Origin: Hymenobacter sp. ISL-91
GTDB lineage: Bacteria > Bacteroidota > Bacteroidia > Cytophagales > Hymenobacteraceae
Direction: 5' to 3'
DNA: 44,814 nt
Assembly (NCBI RefSeq): GCF_018613725.1
Contig: NZ_JAGGPS010000032.1
Coordinates: 47,947 to 92,760, forward strand
The notes below the pieces were generated by a model. It did not search any database and was not told the origin of the DNA. It saw only the letters and a list, made by a program, of their open reading frames with translations. Shown here in pieces: positions 31,660 through 40,255 of this stretch. The position numbers and the translations under genes are program-made. Each line of letters starts with the position of its first letter. Positions within the stretch are counted from its first letter, which is position 1.

Positions 31660-34600
31660 GTGAGAAAACCCTTTCTGCTTTTCGTTCCGGCCCTGGCTGC
31701 CCTTGGCCTGACCCAGTGTCAATCCAGTAAGCCCGCTACTTCGGCCTCGACCCCAGCCACTGAAGCGCCCGCAACGCCCCGGCAGAAGGAATACACCTAC
31801 CAGACCGTTCCCGGCGACCCGCTCAAGGCCCGCATCTACACCCTCGACAACGGCCTGACGGTTTACCTTTCCGATTACAAAGATGCTCCCCGCATCCAGA
31901 CGTACGTAGCGGTGCGCGCGGGCTCGAAGAACGACCCGGCTACGGCCACCGGCCTGGCCCACTACCTCGAGCACATGGTGTTCAAGGGCACCTCGCAGCT
32001 GGGCACCCAGAACTGGGCCGCCGAAAAGCCCGAGCTCGACAAGATTGAGGCGCTGTATGAGCAGTACCGCAGCCAGCGCGACAACCCCGCTGCCCGCCAG
32101 AAAACCTACCATCAGATTGACTCGATTTCGGGCGTGGCGGCCAAGTACGCCGTGGCCAACGAGTACGACAAGGTGATGGGCGCCATCGGCTCGCAGGGCT
32201 CCAACGCCTACACTTCGGTCGAGCAGACGGTGTACCAGGAGGATATTCCGAGCAACCAGCTGGAAAAGTGGGCCGCCATCCAGAGCGAGCGGCTGGGCGA
32301 ATTGGTTCCGCGCCTGTTCCATACCGAGTTGGAGGCCGTGTACGAGGAAAAAAACCGGGGCCTCGACAACGACTTCAGTAAGGAGTTTGAGGCTATCAAC
32401 CGCACCTTGTTCCGGCAGCACCAGTACGGCACCCAAACCACCATCGGCACCGTTGAGCACCTGCAGAATCCGTCCATCACGGAAATCAAGGCGTATTTCG
32501 ACAAGTACTACGTGCCCAACAACGTGGCCTTGGCCCTGAGCGGCGACCTGGACTACGACCAGACCATCCGCACGATTGATAAGTACTTTGGCCAGCTGAA
32601 GCGCAAGCCGGTGCCCGCCTTCACGGTGGCTCAGCAGGCTCCGCTAACCGCTCCGGTGGTTACCAAAATCGTGGGCCCGAGCGCCGAGAACGTGATGCTG
32701 GGCTTCCGCTTTCCGGGCACCAGCACCCCCGACGCGCTGGTGCTGCGCATGATTGACAAGATTCTCAGCAACGGCCAGGCAGGCCTGATTGACCTCAACC
32801 TCAACCAGCAGCAGAAAGTGTTGCAGGCGGCGTCGTTCACCAATATCAACAACGATTACTCGGCCCACATCCTGTATGCCACGCCCCGCCAGGGTCAGAA
32901 GCTGGAGGAAGTGCGCGACCTGCTGCTGGCCCAGCTCGACAAGGTAAAAAAGGGCGACTTCCCGGAGTGGCTGATTCCGGCCATCATCAACAACGACAAG
33001 CTGCAGCGCACCAAAAGCTACGAGAGCAACGAGGCCCGCGCCGGCGCGTTCGTGGATGCCTTTGTGGCCCGCCAAGACTGGAAGGATTATCTGCAGCAGG
33101 TGGACGACTTCGGCAAAATTACGCGGGCCGATGTGATGCGCGTGGCCCAGCAGTACTACGGCCCGGGCTACGCGTTGGTGTACAAGCGCACCGGCGAAGA
33201 CCCCAACAAGGTGAAAGTGGTGAAGCCCGCCATTACGCCCGTGCCCGTCAACCGCGAGGTATCGTCCGGGTTCTACAAGCAGGTGATGGCCATGTCGGCG
33301 CCGGAGTTGCAGCCGGTGTTTCTGGATTACAAGCAGGATATCCAGGAAACCAAGCTGGCCTCGGGCATTCCGGTGTTCTACACCCGCAACACCGAGAACA
33401 ACCTGTTCAACCTGTACTACGTGCTCGATATGGGCACCAACACCAACCCGCGGCTAGGGCTGGCCACCGACTACCTGCAGTATCTGGGCACCGGCAAATA
33501 CTCGGCCGCCCAGCTGCAGCAGGAGTTCTATAAGCTGGGCTGCTCATTTGCCGTGCAGAGTTCCCAGGACCGCACCACGGTTAGCCTCAGCGGACTCGAC
33601 AGCAACATGGAGCCCGCGCTGGCGCTGTTCGAAAGCCTGCTGGCCGCGCCCAAGCCCGATGCCGCCGCCCTTAAAAACATGGTGGCCGGCGTGCTCAAAG
33701 CCCGCGAAGATGCCAAGCTCAACAAGGGCGTGATTTTGCAGCAGGCTATGGTGAACTACGCCAAGTACGGCCCCAAAAACCCCTTCACCACCCAGCTCAG
33801 CGAAAAGGAGCTCAAAGCCCTCAAGCCTGAGCAGCTCACCAGCCTCATCCAGCAGCTGCCGACGTATGAGCACCGGGTGCTGTACTATGGTCCACGGAAG
33901 GCTGATAACACTCCTTTAGCAGTCTACAAAGAAAAAGACCCACGCCCCGACGGTAACAGTGTGGTAGGTGGTGGCTTACTTTGGACACTTGATGCGCTGC
34001 ACAAAACGCCCGCTACGCTGACCGCCGTGCCTGCCAACAAAGACTTCGCCGAGCAGCCGTTGAATACGCCCAAGGTGTACTGGGTGGATTACAACATGGT
34101 GCAGGCCGAAATCCTGTTCCTAAGCAAAGGGCCCGTGTTCGACAAGGGCATTGTGCCGACCACCAGCCTCTACAACGAGTACTTTGGGGGCGGCATGGGG
34201 AGCATTGTGTTTCAGGAGCTGCGCGAGAGCCAGGCGCTGGCCTACTCGGCCTCCTCTCGCTTCTCCAACGCCGACAAGCTGGGCCGCAGCTCCTACAATA
34301 TGAGCTACATCGGGGCGCAGGCCGACAAGCTGCCCGAGGCCATGGCCGGCATGCAAACCCTGCTCACCGATATGCCCGCCGCCGAAGCCAACCTGCAGAT
34401 TGCCAAGGCGTCTATTCGCAACAGCATCGCCACCGACCGCATCACCAAATCCGACATCCTCTTCAGCTACGAGCGCGCCAAGCGCCTCGGCCTCGATTAT
34501 GACCTGCGCCGCGACGTGTACGAGCAGACGGCCAACATGAGCTTCGCCGACCTGCTCCAGTTTCAGCAGGACCGCGTGAAAGGCCAGCCACAGACCATCC

Positions 34601-34695
34601 TCGTCATTGGCTCGAAAGACCGCCTCAACTTCAAGGCCCTGGCCAAGTACGGCAAGGTCGAGCAGCTGACGCTGAAGGAGATTTTCGGGTATTAG
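31660..34695 (+). CDS. M16 family zinc metallopeptidase (duplicated-domain form), exported
   Basis: A 1011-residue insulinase/pitrilysin-type peptidase. The N-terminus is a signal peptide (RKPFLLFVPALAALGLTQC) with a possible but atypical lipobox (LTQC, C20). The inverted zinc motif HYLEH is at 101-105, with the distal glutamate in ELEAVYEEKNRGLDND. The second half repeats the M16 fold without the zinc motif (LFNLYYVLDMGTN, LRESQALAYSASSRF), as in two-domain M16 proteins that close like a clamshell around peptides. The start is GTG at 31660, the only start giving the full signal peptide. A palindromic repeat follows at 34723-34820. Confidence 0.93.
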   Translation: MRKPFLLFVPALAALGLTQCQSSKPATSASTPATEAPATPRQKEYTYQTVPGDPLKARIYTLDNGLTVYLSDYKDAPRIQTYVAVRAGSKNDPATATGLAHYLEHMVFKGTSQLGTQNWAAEKPELDKIEALYEQYRSQRDNPAARQKTYHQIDSISGVAAKYAVANEYDKVMGAIGSQGSNAYTSVEQTVYQEDIPSNQLEKWAAIQSERLGELVPRLFHTELEAVYEEKNRGLDNDFSKEFEAINRTLFRQHQYGTQTTIGTVEHLQNPSITEIKAYFDKYYVPNNVALALSGDLDYDQTIRTIDKYFGQLKRKPVPAFTVAQQAPLTAPVVTKIVGPSAENVMLGFRFPGTSTPDALVLRMIDKILSNGQAGLIDLNLNQQQKVLQAASFTNINNDYSAHILYATPRQGQKLEEVRDLLLAQLDKVKKGDFPEWLIPAIINNDKLQRTKSYESNEARAGAFVDAFVARQDWKDYLQQVDDFGKITRADVMRVAQQYYGPGYALVYKRTGEDPNKVKVVKPAITPVPVNREVSSGFYKQVMAMSAPELQPVFLDYKQDIQETKLASGIPVFYTRNTENNLFNLYYVLDMGTNTNPRLGLATDYLQYLGTGKYSAAQLQQEFYKLGCSFAVQSSQDRTTVSLSGLDSNMEPALALFESLLAAPKPDAAALKNMVAGVLKAREDAKLNKGVILQQAMVNYAKYGPKNPFTTQLSEKELKALKPEQLTSLIQQLPTYEHRVLYYGPRKADNTPLAVYKEKDPRPDGNSVVGGGLLWTLDALHKTPATLTAVPANKDFAEQPLNTPKVYWVDYNMVQAEILFLSKGPVFDKGIVPTTSLYNEYFGGGMGSIVFQELRESQALAYSASSRFSNADKLGRSSYNMSYIGAQADKLPEAMAGMQTLLTDMPAAEANLQIAKASIRNSIATDRITKSDILFSYERAKRLGLDYDLRRDVYEQTANMSFADLLQFQQDRVKGQPQTILVIGSKDRLNFKALAKYGKVEQLTLKEIFGY

Positions 34696-34722
34696 AAGTA
34701 TGATAGAATGGGCAAAAAGAAC

Positions 34723-34820
34723 GTCATGCTGAGCGCAGCCGAAGCATCTCTACTGCAATGCTAACCCAGTCGTTGAGTTTACTACTACGGTAGAGATGCT
34801 TCGGCTGCGCTCAGCATGAC
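34723..34820. repeat. Palindromic intergenic repeat, M16-icd gap
   Basis: Perfect 31-bp arms (34723-34753 and 34790-34820) with the core GTCATGCTGAGCGCAGC and a 36-bp spacer. It shares the GTCATxCTGAG word with the inner arms of the palindrome at 4270-4368. Confidence 0.85.
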
Positions 34821-34916
34821 ATTCGTCTTTTTATCACCCAGCCCACCGCTTACCCACAACACACGCACTAACCTCAAAATACCTGTCACGTAACACCTGA
34901 CACCTTTTTTTCAATA

Positions 34917-36179
34917 ATGGCAGAGAAAATAACCATCAAAAACGGCAAGCTCAACGTGCCGGATCAGCCGATTATTCCGTTCATTGAGGGCGACGGCACC
35001 GGACCAGATATTTGGGCGGCTGCCGTCCGCGTAATTGATGCGGCGGTAGAGAAGGCCTACGACGGCAAGCGTAAGCTGGAGTGGAAGGAAGTATTGGCCG
35101 GTGAGAAGGCCTTCAAGCAGGTAAACAACTGGCTGCCCAACGAAACCCTCGACGCCTTCCGCGAATACTTGGTAGGCATCAAAGGCCCCCTGACGACGCC
35201 CGTGGGCGGCGGCATTCGGAGCCTGAACGTGGCCCTGCGCCAGGAGCTTGATCTGTACGCCTGCGTGCGGCCCGTGCGCTGGTTCGAGGGCGTACCCTCG
35301 CCCGTAAAGCAGCCCGAGCTGACCGATATGGTCATCTTCCGTGAGAACACCGAGGACATCTACGCCGGCATCGAGTACATGAACGGCACGCCCCAGGCCC
35401 AGAAAATGCTCGAATTCCTGCAGGACGAGATGGGCGTGAAGAAAATCCGCTTCCCCGAAACGTCCTCCTTCGGCATCAAGCCGGTGAGCAAGGAAGGCAC
35501 CGAGCGCCTCGTGCGTGCGGCCATCGAGTACGCCATCAAGCACAAGAAGCCTTCGGTGACCATCGTGCACAAGGGCAACATCATGAAGTTCACCGAGGGC
35601 GCGTTCAAAACCTGGGGCTACGAGCTGGCCGAGAAGGAGTTTGGCGACAAGGTGTACACTTGGGCCCAGTACGACAAGGTGCTGGCCAAGCAGGGCCAGG
35701 AAATGGCCGACGCCCAGCAGAAGCTGGCCCTCGACAGCGGCAAAATTCTCATCAAGGACAGCATTGCCGACGCCTTCCTGCAGCAAATCCTGCTCCGCCC
35801 CGCCGACTACTCGGTAGTAGCCACGCTCAACCTGAACGGCGACTACATCTCCGACGCGCTGGCCGCCATTGTGGGCGGTATCGGCATTGCGCCGGGGGCC
35901 AACATCAACTACGACACCGGCCACGCCATCTTCGAAGCCACCCACGGTACGGCCCCCAAGTACGCCAACCTCGACAAGGTGAACCCCGGTTCGGTTATCC
36001 TCTCCGGCGCCCTGATGCTGGAGCACCTGGGCTGGAACGAGGCCGCCGACCTCATCTACAAAGGCCTCGAAGCCGCCATCGCCAGCAAGCGTGTCACCTA
36101 CGACTTCGAGCGCCTGATGGACGGTGCCACTCTGCTCAAGTGCAGCGAATTCGGCGACGAAATTATTCAGGATATGTAG
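34917..36179 (+). CDS. icd: NADP-dependent isocitrate dehydrogenase
   Basis: A 420-residue isocitrate dehydrogenase of the E. coli Icd type (decarboxylating, TCA cycle). Visible motifs are [13 protein letters not shown], the substrate loop [20 protein letters not shown] (Ser and Arg ligands), [30 protein letters not shown], the metal-binding aspartates in [12 protein letters not shown], and the NADP loop THGTAPKYA. The length is typical. The start is the ATG at 34917, just after a T-rich run; no exact -7 element is seen in 34821-34916. A terminator follows at 36211-36248. Confidence 0.96.
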   Translation: MAEKITIKNGKLNVPDQPIIPFIEGDGTGPDIWAAAVRVIDAAVEKAYDGKRKLEWKEVLAGEKAFKQVNNWLPNETLDAFREYLVGIKGPLTTPVGGGIRSLNVALRQELDLYACVRPVRWFEGVPSPVKQPELTDMVIFRENTEDIYAGIEYMNGTPQAQKMLEFLQDEMGVKKIRFPETSSFGIKPVSKEGTERLVRAAIEYAIKHKKPSVTIVHKGNIMKFTEGAFKTWGYELAEKEFGDKVYTWAQYDKVLAKQGQEMADAQQKLALDSGKILIKDSIADAFLQQILLRPADYSVVATLNLNGDYISDALAAIVGGIGIAPGANINYDTGHAIFEATHGTAPKYANLDKVNPGSVILSGALMLEHLGWNEAADLIYKGLEAAIASKRVTYDFERLMDGATLLKCSEFGDEIIQDM

Positions 36180-36210
36180 TAGCTTGGCATAGGCCAACTA
36201 CTTTAACCGG

Positions 36211-36248
36211 AACCCCCGCGTTGGCTGCAAGGTCGGCGCGGGGGTTTT
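36211..36248 (+). terminator. Intrinsic terminator after icd
   Basis: A 10-bp stem AACCCCCGCG/CGCGGGGGTT with a 16-nt loop, running into TTTTG. Confidence 0.8.
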
Positions 36249-36271
36249 GCTCAACTCAAAATCTTAATTTT

Positions 36272-37003
36272 ATGGATGAGAAATGTTTCGTCGTCATGGC
36301 AATTAGTGAGCAAATAGTAGGGGAAACAGTAATATCTTCAGATGATCTAAAATCCACATATGAAGATGTTATAAAGGTTGCTTTACTTTCCGCTCGACCA
36401 TCATTAGAAATAGTTAGGGCTGATGAAGTGGCAATACCTGGAAGTATAACTACAGATATTTTATCACATATAATGTATGATGAATATGTAATCGTAGATA
36501 TAACTCATCCTAATCCTAATGTTTATTATGAATTAGGCGTTAGACATTGTTGTAAGCCTGGCACTATACTAATTAGAAATAGCGCTGCTACAACACGCGC
36601 CCCATTTGATATATCAAACCAAAGATACATTGAGTATGAAGCCACCCCAAGAGGAATAAAAGAGTTATCTAAGACTTTTAGAGAATATTTTACTTGGTTC
36701 GATAAAAATCCCACCAAGCCAGATAACCAAGTCCTACAATATGCTCAACTCATTCGACATAATTTCCCACAGTATAACATAGAAAAGGAGGATAACCCTG
36801 TAGATTCCATGGTTAATCTTTTTACTATGCTTATGACTAATCCAAGTTTTATGCAGGCTGCATCAGATGACAGTTTAACTCCTGAAGAAAAGAATGCAGC
36901 CATATTGGGTAGTCTATCGGATAGACCCGAATTAATAAAAATAGTAATTCAACTTATGATGCGTGGGGAATTGGATAGCTTCGATAAATTACTTGGCAAG
37001 TAG
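36272..37003 (+). CDS. Nucleoside 2-deoxyribosyltransferase/TIR-like protein, AT-rich island gene
   Basis: A 243-residue soluble protein. The N-terminal 130 residues fit the large CFVIMPF...NPNVFYELG group of nucleoside-2-deoxyribosyltransferase/TIR-like Rossmann domains: CFVVMAIS (5-12), RADEVAIPGSITTDIL, VIVDITHPNPNVYYELG (73-89), then APFDI and RYIEYE. D76 and E88 correspond to the acidic active-site positions of deoxyribosyltransferases. The C-terminal 100 residues are helical and unrecognised. Its base composition is strikingly AT-rich (codons such as ATA, AGA, TTA) against GC-rich neighbours, so recent transfer is likely. Relatives are often effector or nucleotide-handling proteins; the actual function is unknown. 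Confidence 0.75.
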   Translation: MDEKCFVVMAISEQIVGETVISSDDLKSTYEDVIKVALLSARPSLEIVRADEVAIPGSITTDILSHIMYDEYVIVDITHPNPNVYYELGVRHCCKPGTILIRNSAATTRAPFDISNQRYIEYEATPRGIKELSKTFREYFTWFDKNPTKPDNQVLQYAQLIRHNFPQYNIEKEDNPVDSMVNLFTMLMTNPSFMQAASDDSLTPEEKNAAILGSLSDRPELIKIVIQLMMRGELDSFDKLLGK

Positions 37004-37035
37004 GAATACAAAGGTTAGCTAATCATTCTAAGTCC

Positions 37036-37326
37036 ATGCAAACTCATCAGCAGCTCGAAGCTACTCTCCGCGACCTGATGCCGCTGCTGGCAGCGCGGTT
37101 TCATGTGCGGCGCCTGGGGTATTTTGGCTCCTTTGCTACCGGCCAAGCAGGCCCGAATAGCGACGTGGATATTTTGGCCGAATTCAGTGAGCCGTTGGGT
37201 TGGGACTTCTTCGAGCTGGAAGAACTGCTGGAACAGGCGTTAAACCGAAAGGTGGATTTGGTGACACCAGCCGCTTTGAAGCAGCAGTTGCGGGAAGGCA
37301 TCCTGGCTCAAGTCCGCTATATCTGA
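37036..37326 (+). CDS. MNT-type minimal nucleotidyltransferase
   Basis: A 96-residue minimal nucleotidyltransferase (MntA/DUF86-partner type). The catalytic motif is GSFATGQAGPNSDVDILAEF, with G31-S32 and D43/D45, and a third aspartate lies in RKVDLVTP (D74). In HEPN/MNT toxin-antitoxin pairs such proteins AMPylate and silence a HEPN RNase, but no HEPN gene is adjacent: the next gene is MscS on the other strand, and the upstream gene is the AT-rich NDT/TIR-like one, 32 bp away on the same strand. It ends in REGILAQVRYI, typical of the family. The GC content is close to the host average, unlike its neighbour. Confidence 0.88.
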   Translation: MQTHQQLEATLRDLMPLLAARFHVRRLGYFGSFATGQAGPNSDVDILAEFSEPLGWDFFELEELLEQALNRKVDLVTPAALKQQLREGILAQVRYI

Positions 37327-37377
37327 TGCCTGCACCTCGCTCCTACTACCGCAGTTGAGAGGCAGAAAAATATGTCG

Positions 37378-37429
37378 GAATTGAAAAGGCCGGACTCCCC
37401 CACTAAGGGAAGTCCGGCCTTTTCAATTC
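37378..37429. terminator. Bidirectional terminator between the MNT and mscS genes
   Basis: Perfect 19-bp arms GAATTGAAAAGGCCGGACT (37378-37396) and its complement (37411-37429) around a short loop, with A/T tracts on both sides. Confidence 0.85.
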
Positions 37430-37443
37430 TGGCAAATACTCCA

Positions 37444-38496
37444 CTAACCAACCGAATCGGTCTGCGGCTGCCGGGGCTCGGGCTGTGGCTTCTCTGCCGA
37501 CTCGGGTAGCTGCAACGGCTCGGTTTGGCGGTCGGCCAGTTGGCGCTGCTGCTCCGCTTGTTTCTCGCGCTGCTCCTGCTGCGCCTGGGCCCGCGACTGG
37601 GGCACGTCGCCGGAGCCGGCGGGCCAGCCTTCGCGCTGCTGCTTGCGGTTGCCGTCGGTTTCCTCGGTCTGGTCGTGGAAAAGGATTTGCTGGGTGGGGA
37701 AGGGCATGTCGATGCCGGCTTCGGTTAGTTTGTTCTTGATGGCCGTGAGCACCGCGTCCTGCGAGTTCATGTAGTCGGCGCGGCGCGGCGGGTCGATCCA
37801 CCAGCGGGCCCGGATGTTGACGGTGCTGTCGGCCAGCTCGACCACCAGCGCCTCGGGGGCCGGGTCGGACATGATATCGGCAACCGATTTAACGGCCTCC
37901 AGAATCAGCTGGCGGGCCTTTTCAATATCGTCGCCGTAGCCAATGCCGATGTCATACTGCAGGCGGCGCTTATCGTAGGCCGTGTTTACGGTAACGGCGT
38001 TGATGAACAGCTCGGCGTTGGGAATCACCACCCGGCGGCCGTCGTAGGTTTTGATGGTGGTGGCCCGGGTCTGGATGGTTTCCACGGTGCCCTCGAAGTC
38101 CTTGTACTTGATCTGGTCGTTGATGCGGAAAGGCTCGGTGAGCAGCAGCAGGATGCCGGCCAGGAAGTTCTGGAAGATATCCTTGAACGCAAAGCCGATA
38201 GCCACGCCCCCGATACCCAACGCGCTGAGCAGGCTGGTAGGTGTGAAGCTGGGAATCATGATGGTAAACATCACCAGCACGCCCAGCATGAGCACGAACA
38301 CGTAGGCCAGGCGGCTCAGCAGTAGCGTCAGGCTCTGGTGGCGGCTGGCGGTGAAGCGTTGCACCAATGAGCGGACACCCCGGGCAATGAACACGAACAC
38401 CACGAGCACTATCAACCCGATAAGCAGGTTGGGCAATATGGCCATAAAGCTGCGGCCCATGCCGTTGAGCTTCTGCCAGGCAATAGAAAAATCCAT
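37444..38496 (-). CDS. Small-conductance mechanosensitive channel (MscS family)
   Basis: A 350-residue MscS-type channel that releases solutes on hypo-osmotic shock. Three N-terminal membrane helices are visible (LPNLLIGLIVLVVFVFIARG, LAYVFVLMLGVLVMFTIMI, and the pore helix LLSALGIGGVAIGFAFKDI). The MscS beta domain (DQIKYKDFEGTVETI, VVIPNAELFINAVTVN) and C-terminal domain follow. The final 55 residues are an extra Gln/Glu/Pro-rich tail (QAQQEQREKQAEQQRQ) not found in the core family. The ATG at 38496 is chosen because it precedes the first amphipathic helix; the upstream open frame lacks family character. Confidence 0.92.
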   Translation of the reverse strand: MDFSIAWQKLNGMGRSFMAILPNLLIGLIVLVVFVFIARGVRSLVQRFTASRHQSLTLLLSRLAYVFVLMLGVLVMFTIMIPSFTPTSLLSALGIGGVAIGFAFKDIFQNFLAGILLLLTEPFRINDQIKYKDFEGTVETIQTRATTIKTYDGRRVVIPNAELFINAVTVNTAYDKRRLQYDIGIGYGDDIEKARQLILEAVKSVADIMSDPAPEALVVELADSTVNIRARWWIDPPRRADYMNSQDAVLTAIKNKLTEAGIDMPFPTQQILFHDQTEETDGNRKQQREGWPAGSGDVPQSRAQAQQEQREKQAEQQRQLADRQTEPLQLPESAEKPQPEPRQPQTDSVG

Positions 38497-38634
38497 ACAA
38501 CGTCGGGGAATAATTGGGAATACGGGCCGTTGCGTAGCGGCCGGCAGTATAGCACACGTAATTACCCGGCCAATAGTTGTAGCGGCCGCCAGCCCCGCAT
38601 CGGCCCGACTGCCGCTTTCTGCGTAGGCCTTATC

Positions 38635-38931
38635 ATGACAAAGCTGCACACCGCCACCCCCGACTCCCCCCTCGAACTGCGCGACCGGCTGGCCATGGAG
38701 CGCACCCGCCTGGCCAACGAACGGACCCTGCTGGCCTACCTGCGCACCGGCCTGACGCTGGTTATTGCCGGCCTAACGTTCTTCAGATTCTTCCGCAGCA
38801 GCGCCTATGTGTGGGTTGGCGTGCTGTTTCTGCCCCTGGGCCTGACCATTGTGGCACTGGGCTGGCTGCGCTACCGGGTGCGCGCCCGCCACATCGAGCA
38901 GTTTGTGGCTGCCGCCGATGCAATGGTTTAA
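38635..38931 (+). CDS. DUF202 domain-containing inner membrane protein
   Basis: A 98-residue protein of the DUF202 / YidH family. The signature LRDRLAMERTRLANERTLLA (about 14-33) precedes two membrane helices (YLRTGLTLVIAGLTFFRFF and VWVGVLFLPLGLTIVALGWL) and a basic tail. The role in the cell is not known. It is divergent from mscS, starting at the ATG at 38635. No exact promoter element is seen in the 138-bp gap. Confidence 0.88.
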   Translation: MTKLHTATPDSPLELRDRLAMERTRLANERTLLAYLRTGLTLVIAGLTFFRFFRSSAYVWVGVLFLPLGLTIVALGWLRYRVRARHIEQFVAAADAMV

Positions 38932-39218
38932 GTAGCCTGTCTTTCCGGGCTTCGCCTGACCGTGCATGATTATGTCATTGCACAGGACTTGCTCTGTCTC
39001 AGCCCTATATAGAGGCAGCCGCGTACAGGTTTTCTTTTATGGCACTGAAATAAGGTACAGGGCATTTTCCAGGGAAGGTATAGGTACCGAGAAGCGTTGG
39101 ACTAACAGGAAGTTGGGTTGGAGACGAAAGCTAAGCACGGGCTTCTTTTCGGCGCGAATGAAATATTGTTTTATCATTGGCGTTTCGACCACACTCCACA
39201 ACCAAACCCTTCTACCTC
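38932..39218. other. Gene-free stretch
   Basis: The 287 bp between the DUF202 and astacin-like genes hold no open frame of interest, no exact TAnnTTTG element, no obvious hairpin terminator and no repeat family. I see nothing supportable here. Confidence 0.6.
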
Positions 39219-40073
39219 ATGCGCAAACCATCTTTTTCCGCCCTGGCCTATTTGGCCTTATTTGGTACTATTTCATTAGCCAGCTGCAGCAAAGACCAGC
39301 AGGCCCAGCCCAGCCAGCCCGAGCAAGTAGCCCAGGATCAGGCCGAGCTGGCTTACCCCGGCCAAACCGGGGAGTTGAAAACCGGAGAGTGGGGCGGCGA
39401 GCCCGTCAGCTACCAGGAAATCAACGGGGATAAAGTGTACGAAGGCGACATTCTGCTTACCAGCGAGCAGCTAACGGCCAGCGCCGAGGGCGACCAGCAG
39501 CGCCCCGGCAGCGCCGGCCGCACCACCGGCCGCTGGCCTTCGGGCATCGTGTACTACACCATCGACTCGGCCCTGCCCAACAAGGCCCGCGTAACCGATG
39601 CCATTGCGCATTGGCAGGCCAACTCACCTGTCCGGTTTGTGGCCCGCACCACCCAAACGGCCTACGTAACGTTCCGGGTGGGCTCAGGCTGCTCCTCCAA
39701 CATCGGGCGTACTGGCAGCCGCCAGTACATCAACCTGGCTTCGGGCTGCAGCACAGGCAACACCATTCATGAAATCGGCCACGCCGTAGGCCTGTTCCAT
39801 GAGCAAACCCGCAACGACCGCGACACATTCGTTAACATTCTCACCCAAAACATCCAGTCGGGCTACGAAAACAACTTCAGCAAGTACGCGGCCTCGGGTT
39901 ACGGCGGCACCGATTACGGCGCCCTCGATTTTGGCTCCATCATGATGTACGGCTCGTTCTCGTTCTCCTCGAACGGCCAGCCGACCATCACCAAAAAGGA
40001 TGGTTCCACATTCAACATCCAGCGCACGGGCCTCTCGGCCGGCGATAAGAGCGGCATCGACGCCATGTATTAA
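39219..40073 (+). CDS. Astacin-like (M12A) metallopeptidase lipoprotein
   Basis: A 284-residue exported zinc protease. The signal peptide (SFSALAYLALFGTISLASC) ends in a lipobox with C23. A pro-region (about 30-105) precedes the astacin domain, which starts near WPSGIVYYTID. The signature HEIGHAVGLFHE (184-195) supplies H184, E185, H188 and H194, and the Met-turn is SIMMYG (M245, Y246 as the fifth ligand). The domain ends LSAGDKSGIDAMY, a normal astacin C-terminus. The ATG at 39219 directly precedes the signal peptide. Two hairpin terminators follow (40087-40173). Confidence 0.93.
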   Translation: MRKPSFSALAYLALFGTISLASCSKDQQAQPSQPEQVAQDQAELAYPGQTGELKTGEWGGEPVSYQEINGDKVYEGDILLTSEQLTASAEGDQQRPGSAGRTTGRWPSGIVYYTIDSALPNKARVTDAIAHWQANSPVRFVARTTQTAYVTFRVGSGCSSNIGRTGSRQYINLASGCSTGNTIHEIGHAVGLFHEQTRNDRDTFVNILTQNIQSGYENNFSKYAASGYGGTDYGALDFGSIMMYGSFSFSSNGQPTITKKDGSTFNIQRTGLSAGDKSGIDAMY

Positions 40074-40086
40074 CCGACAACCACTG

Positions 40087-40130
40087 GGCTGCTGGCAGGC
40101 TGGCCAAGCACCTGCCAGCAGCCTTTGTTT
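40087..40130 (+). terminator. First of two tandem terminators after the astacin-like gene
   Basis: A perfect 13-bp stem GGCTGCTGGCAGG/CCTGCCAGCAGCC (40087-40099, 40111-40123), then TTTGTTTT. Confidence 0.85.
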
Positions 40131-40131
40131 T

Positions 40132-40173
40132 AAATCGGGCGGCTTTCCTTCGGGGAAGGCCGCCCGATTTTTT
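40132..40173 (+). terminator. Second tandem terminator
   Basis: A 17-bp stem with one G-T pair (AAATCGGGCGGC core), a short loop and a T6 tract. Confidence 0.8.
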
Positions 40174-40255
40174 GCCCTTCAGCCTGTATCACGGCCTGCA
40201 CGTTCTGCGTTTACGGCATGTCAGAAAGTTATTCTGCTTCAGTTGTCAGCTCACA

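Noticed and set aside
34911..36197. Open frame of 428 codons antisense to icd
   Set aside because: Shadow of a highly conserved gene; His/Val/Leu/Gly-rich, as is usual for antisense frames in GC-rich DNA.
37036..37326. Complete HEPN/MNT toxin-antitoxin pair
   Set aside because: Only the MNT half is present. Neither adjacent gene shows the HEPN R-x4-6-H motif.
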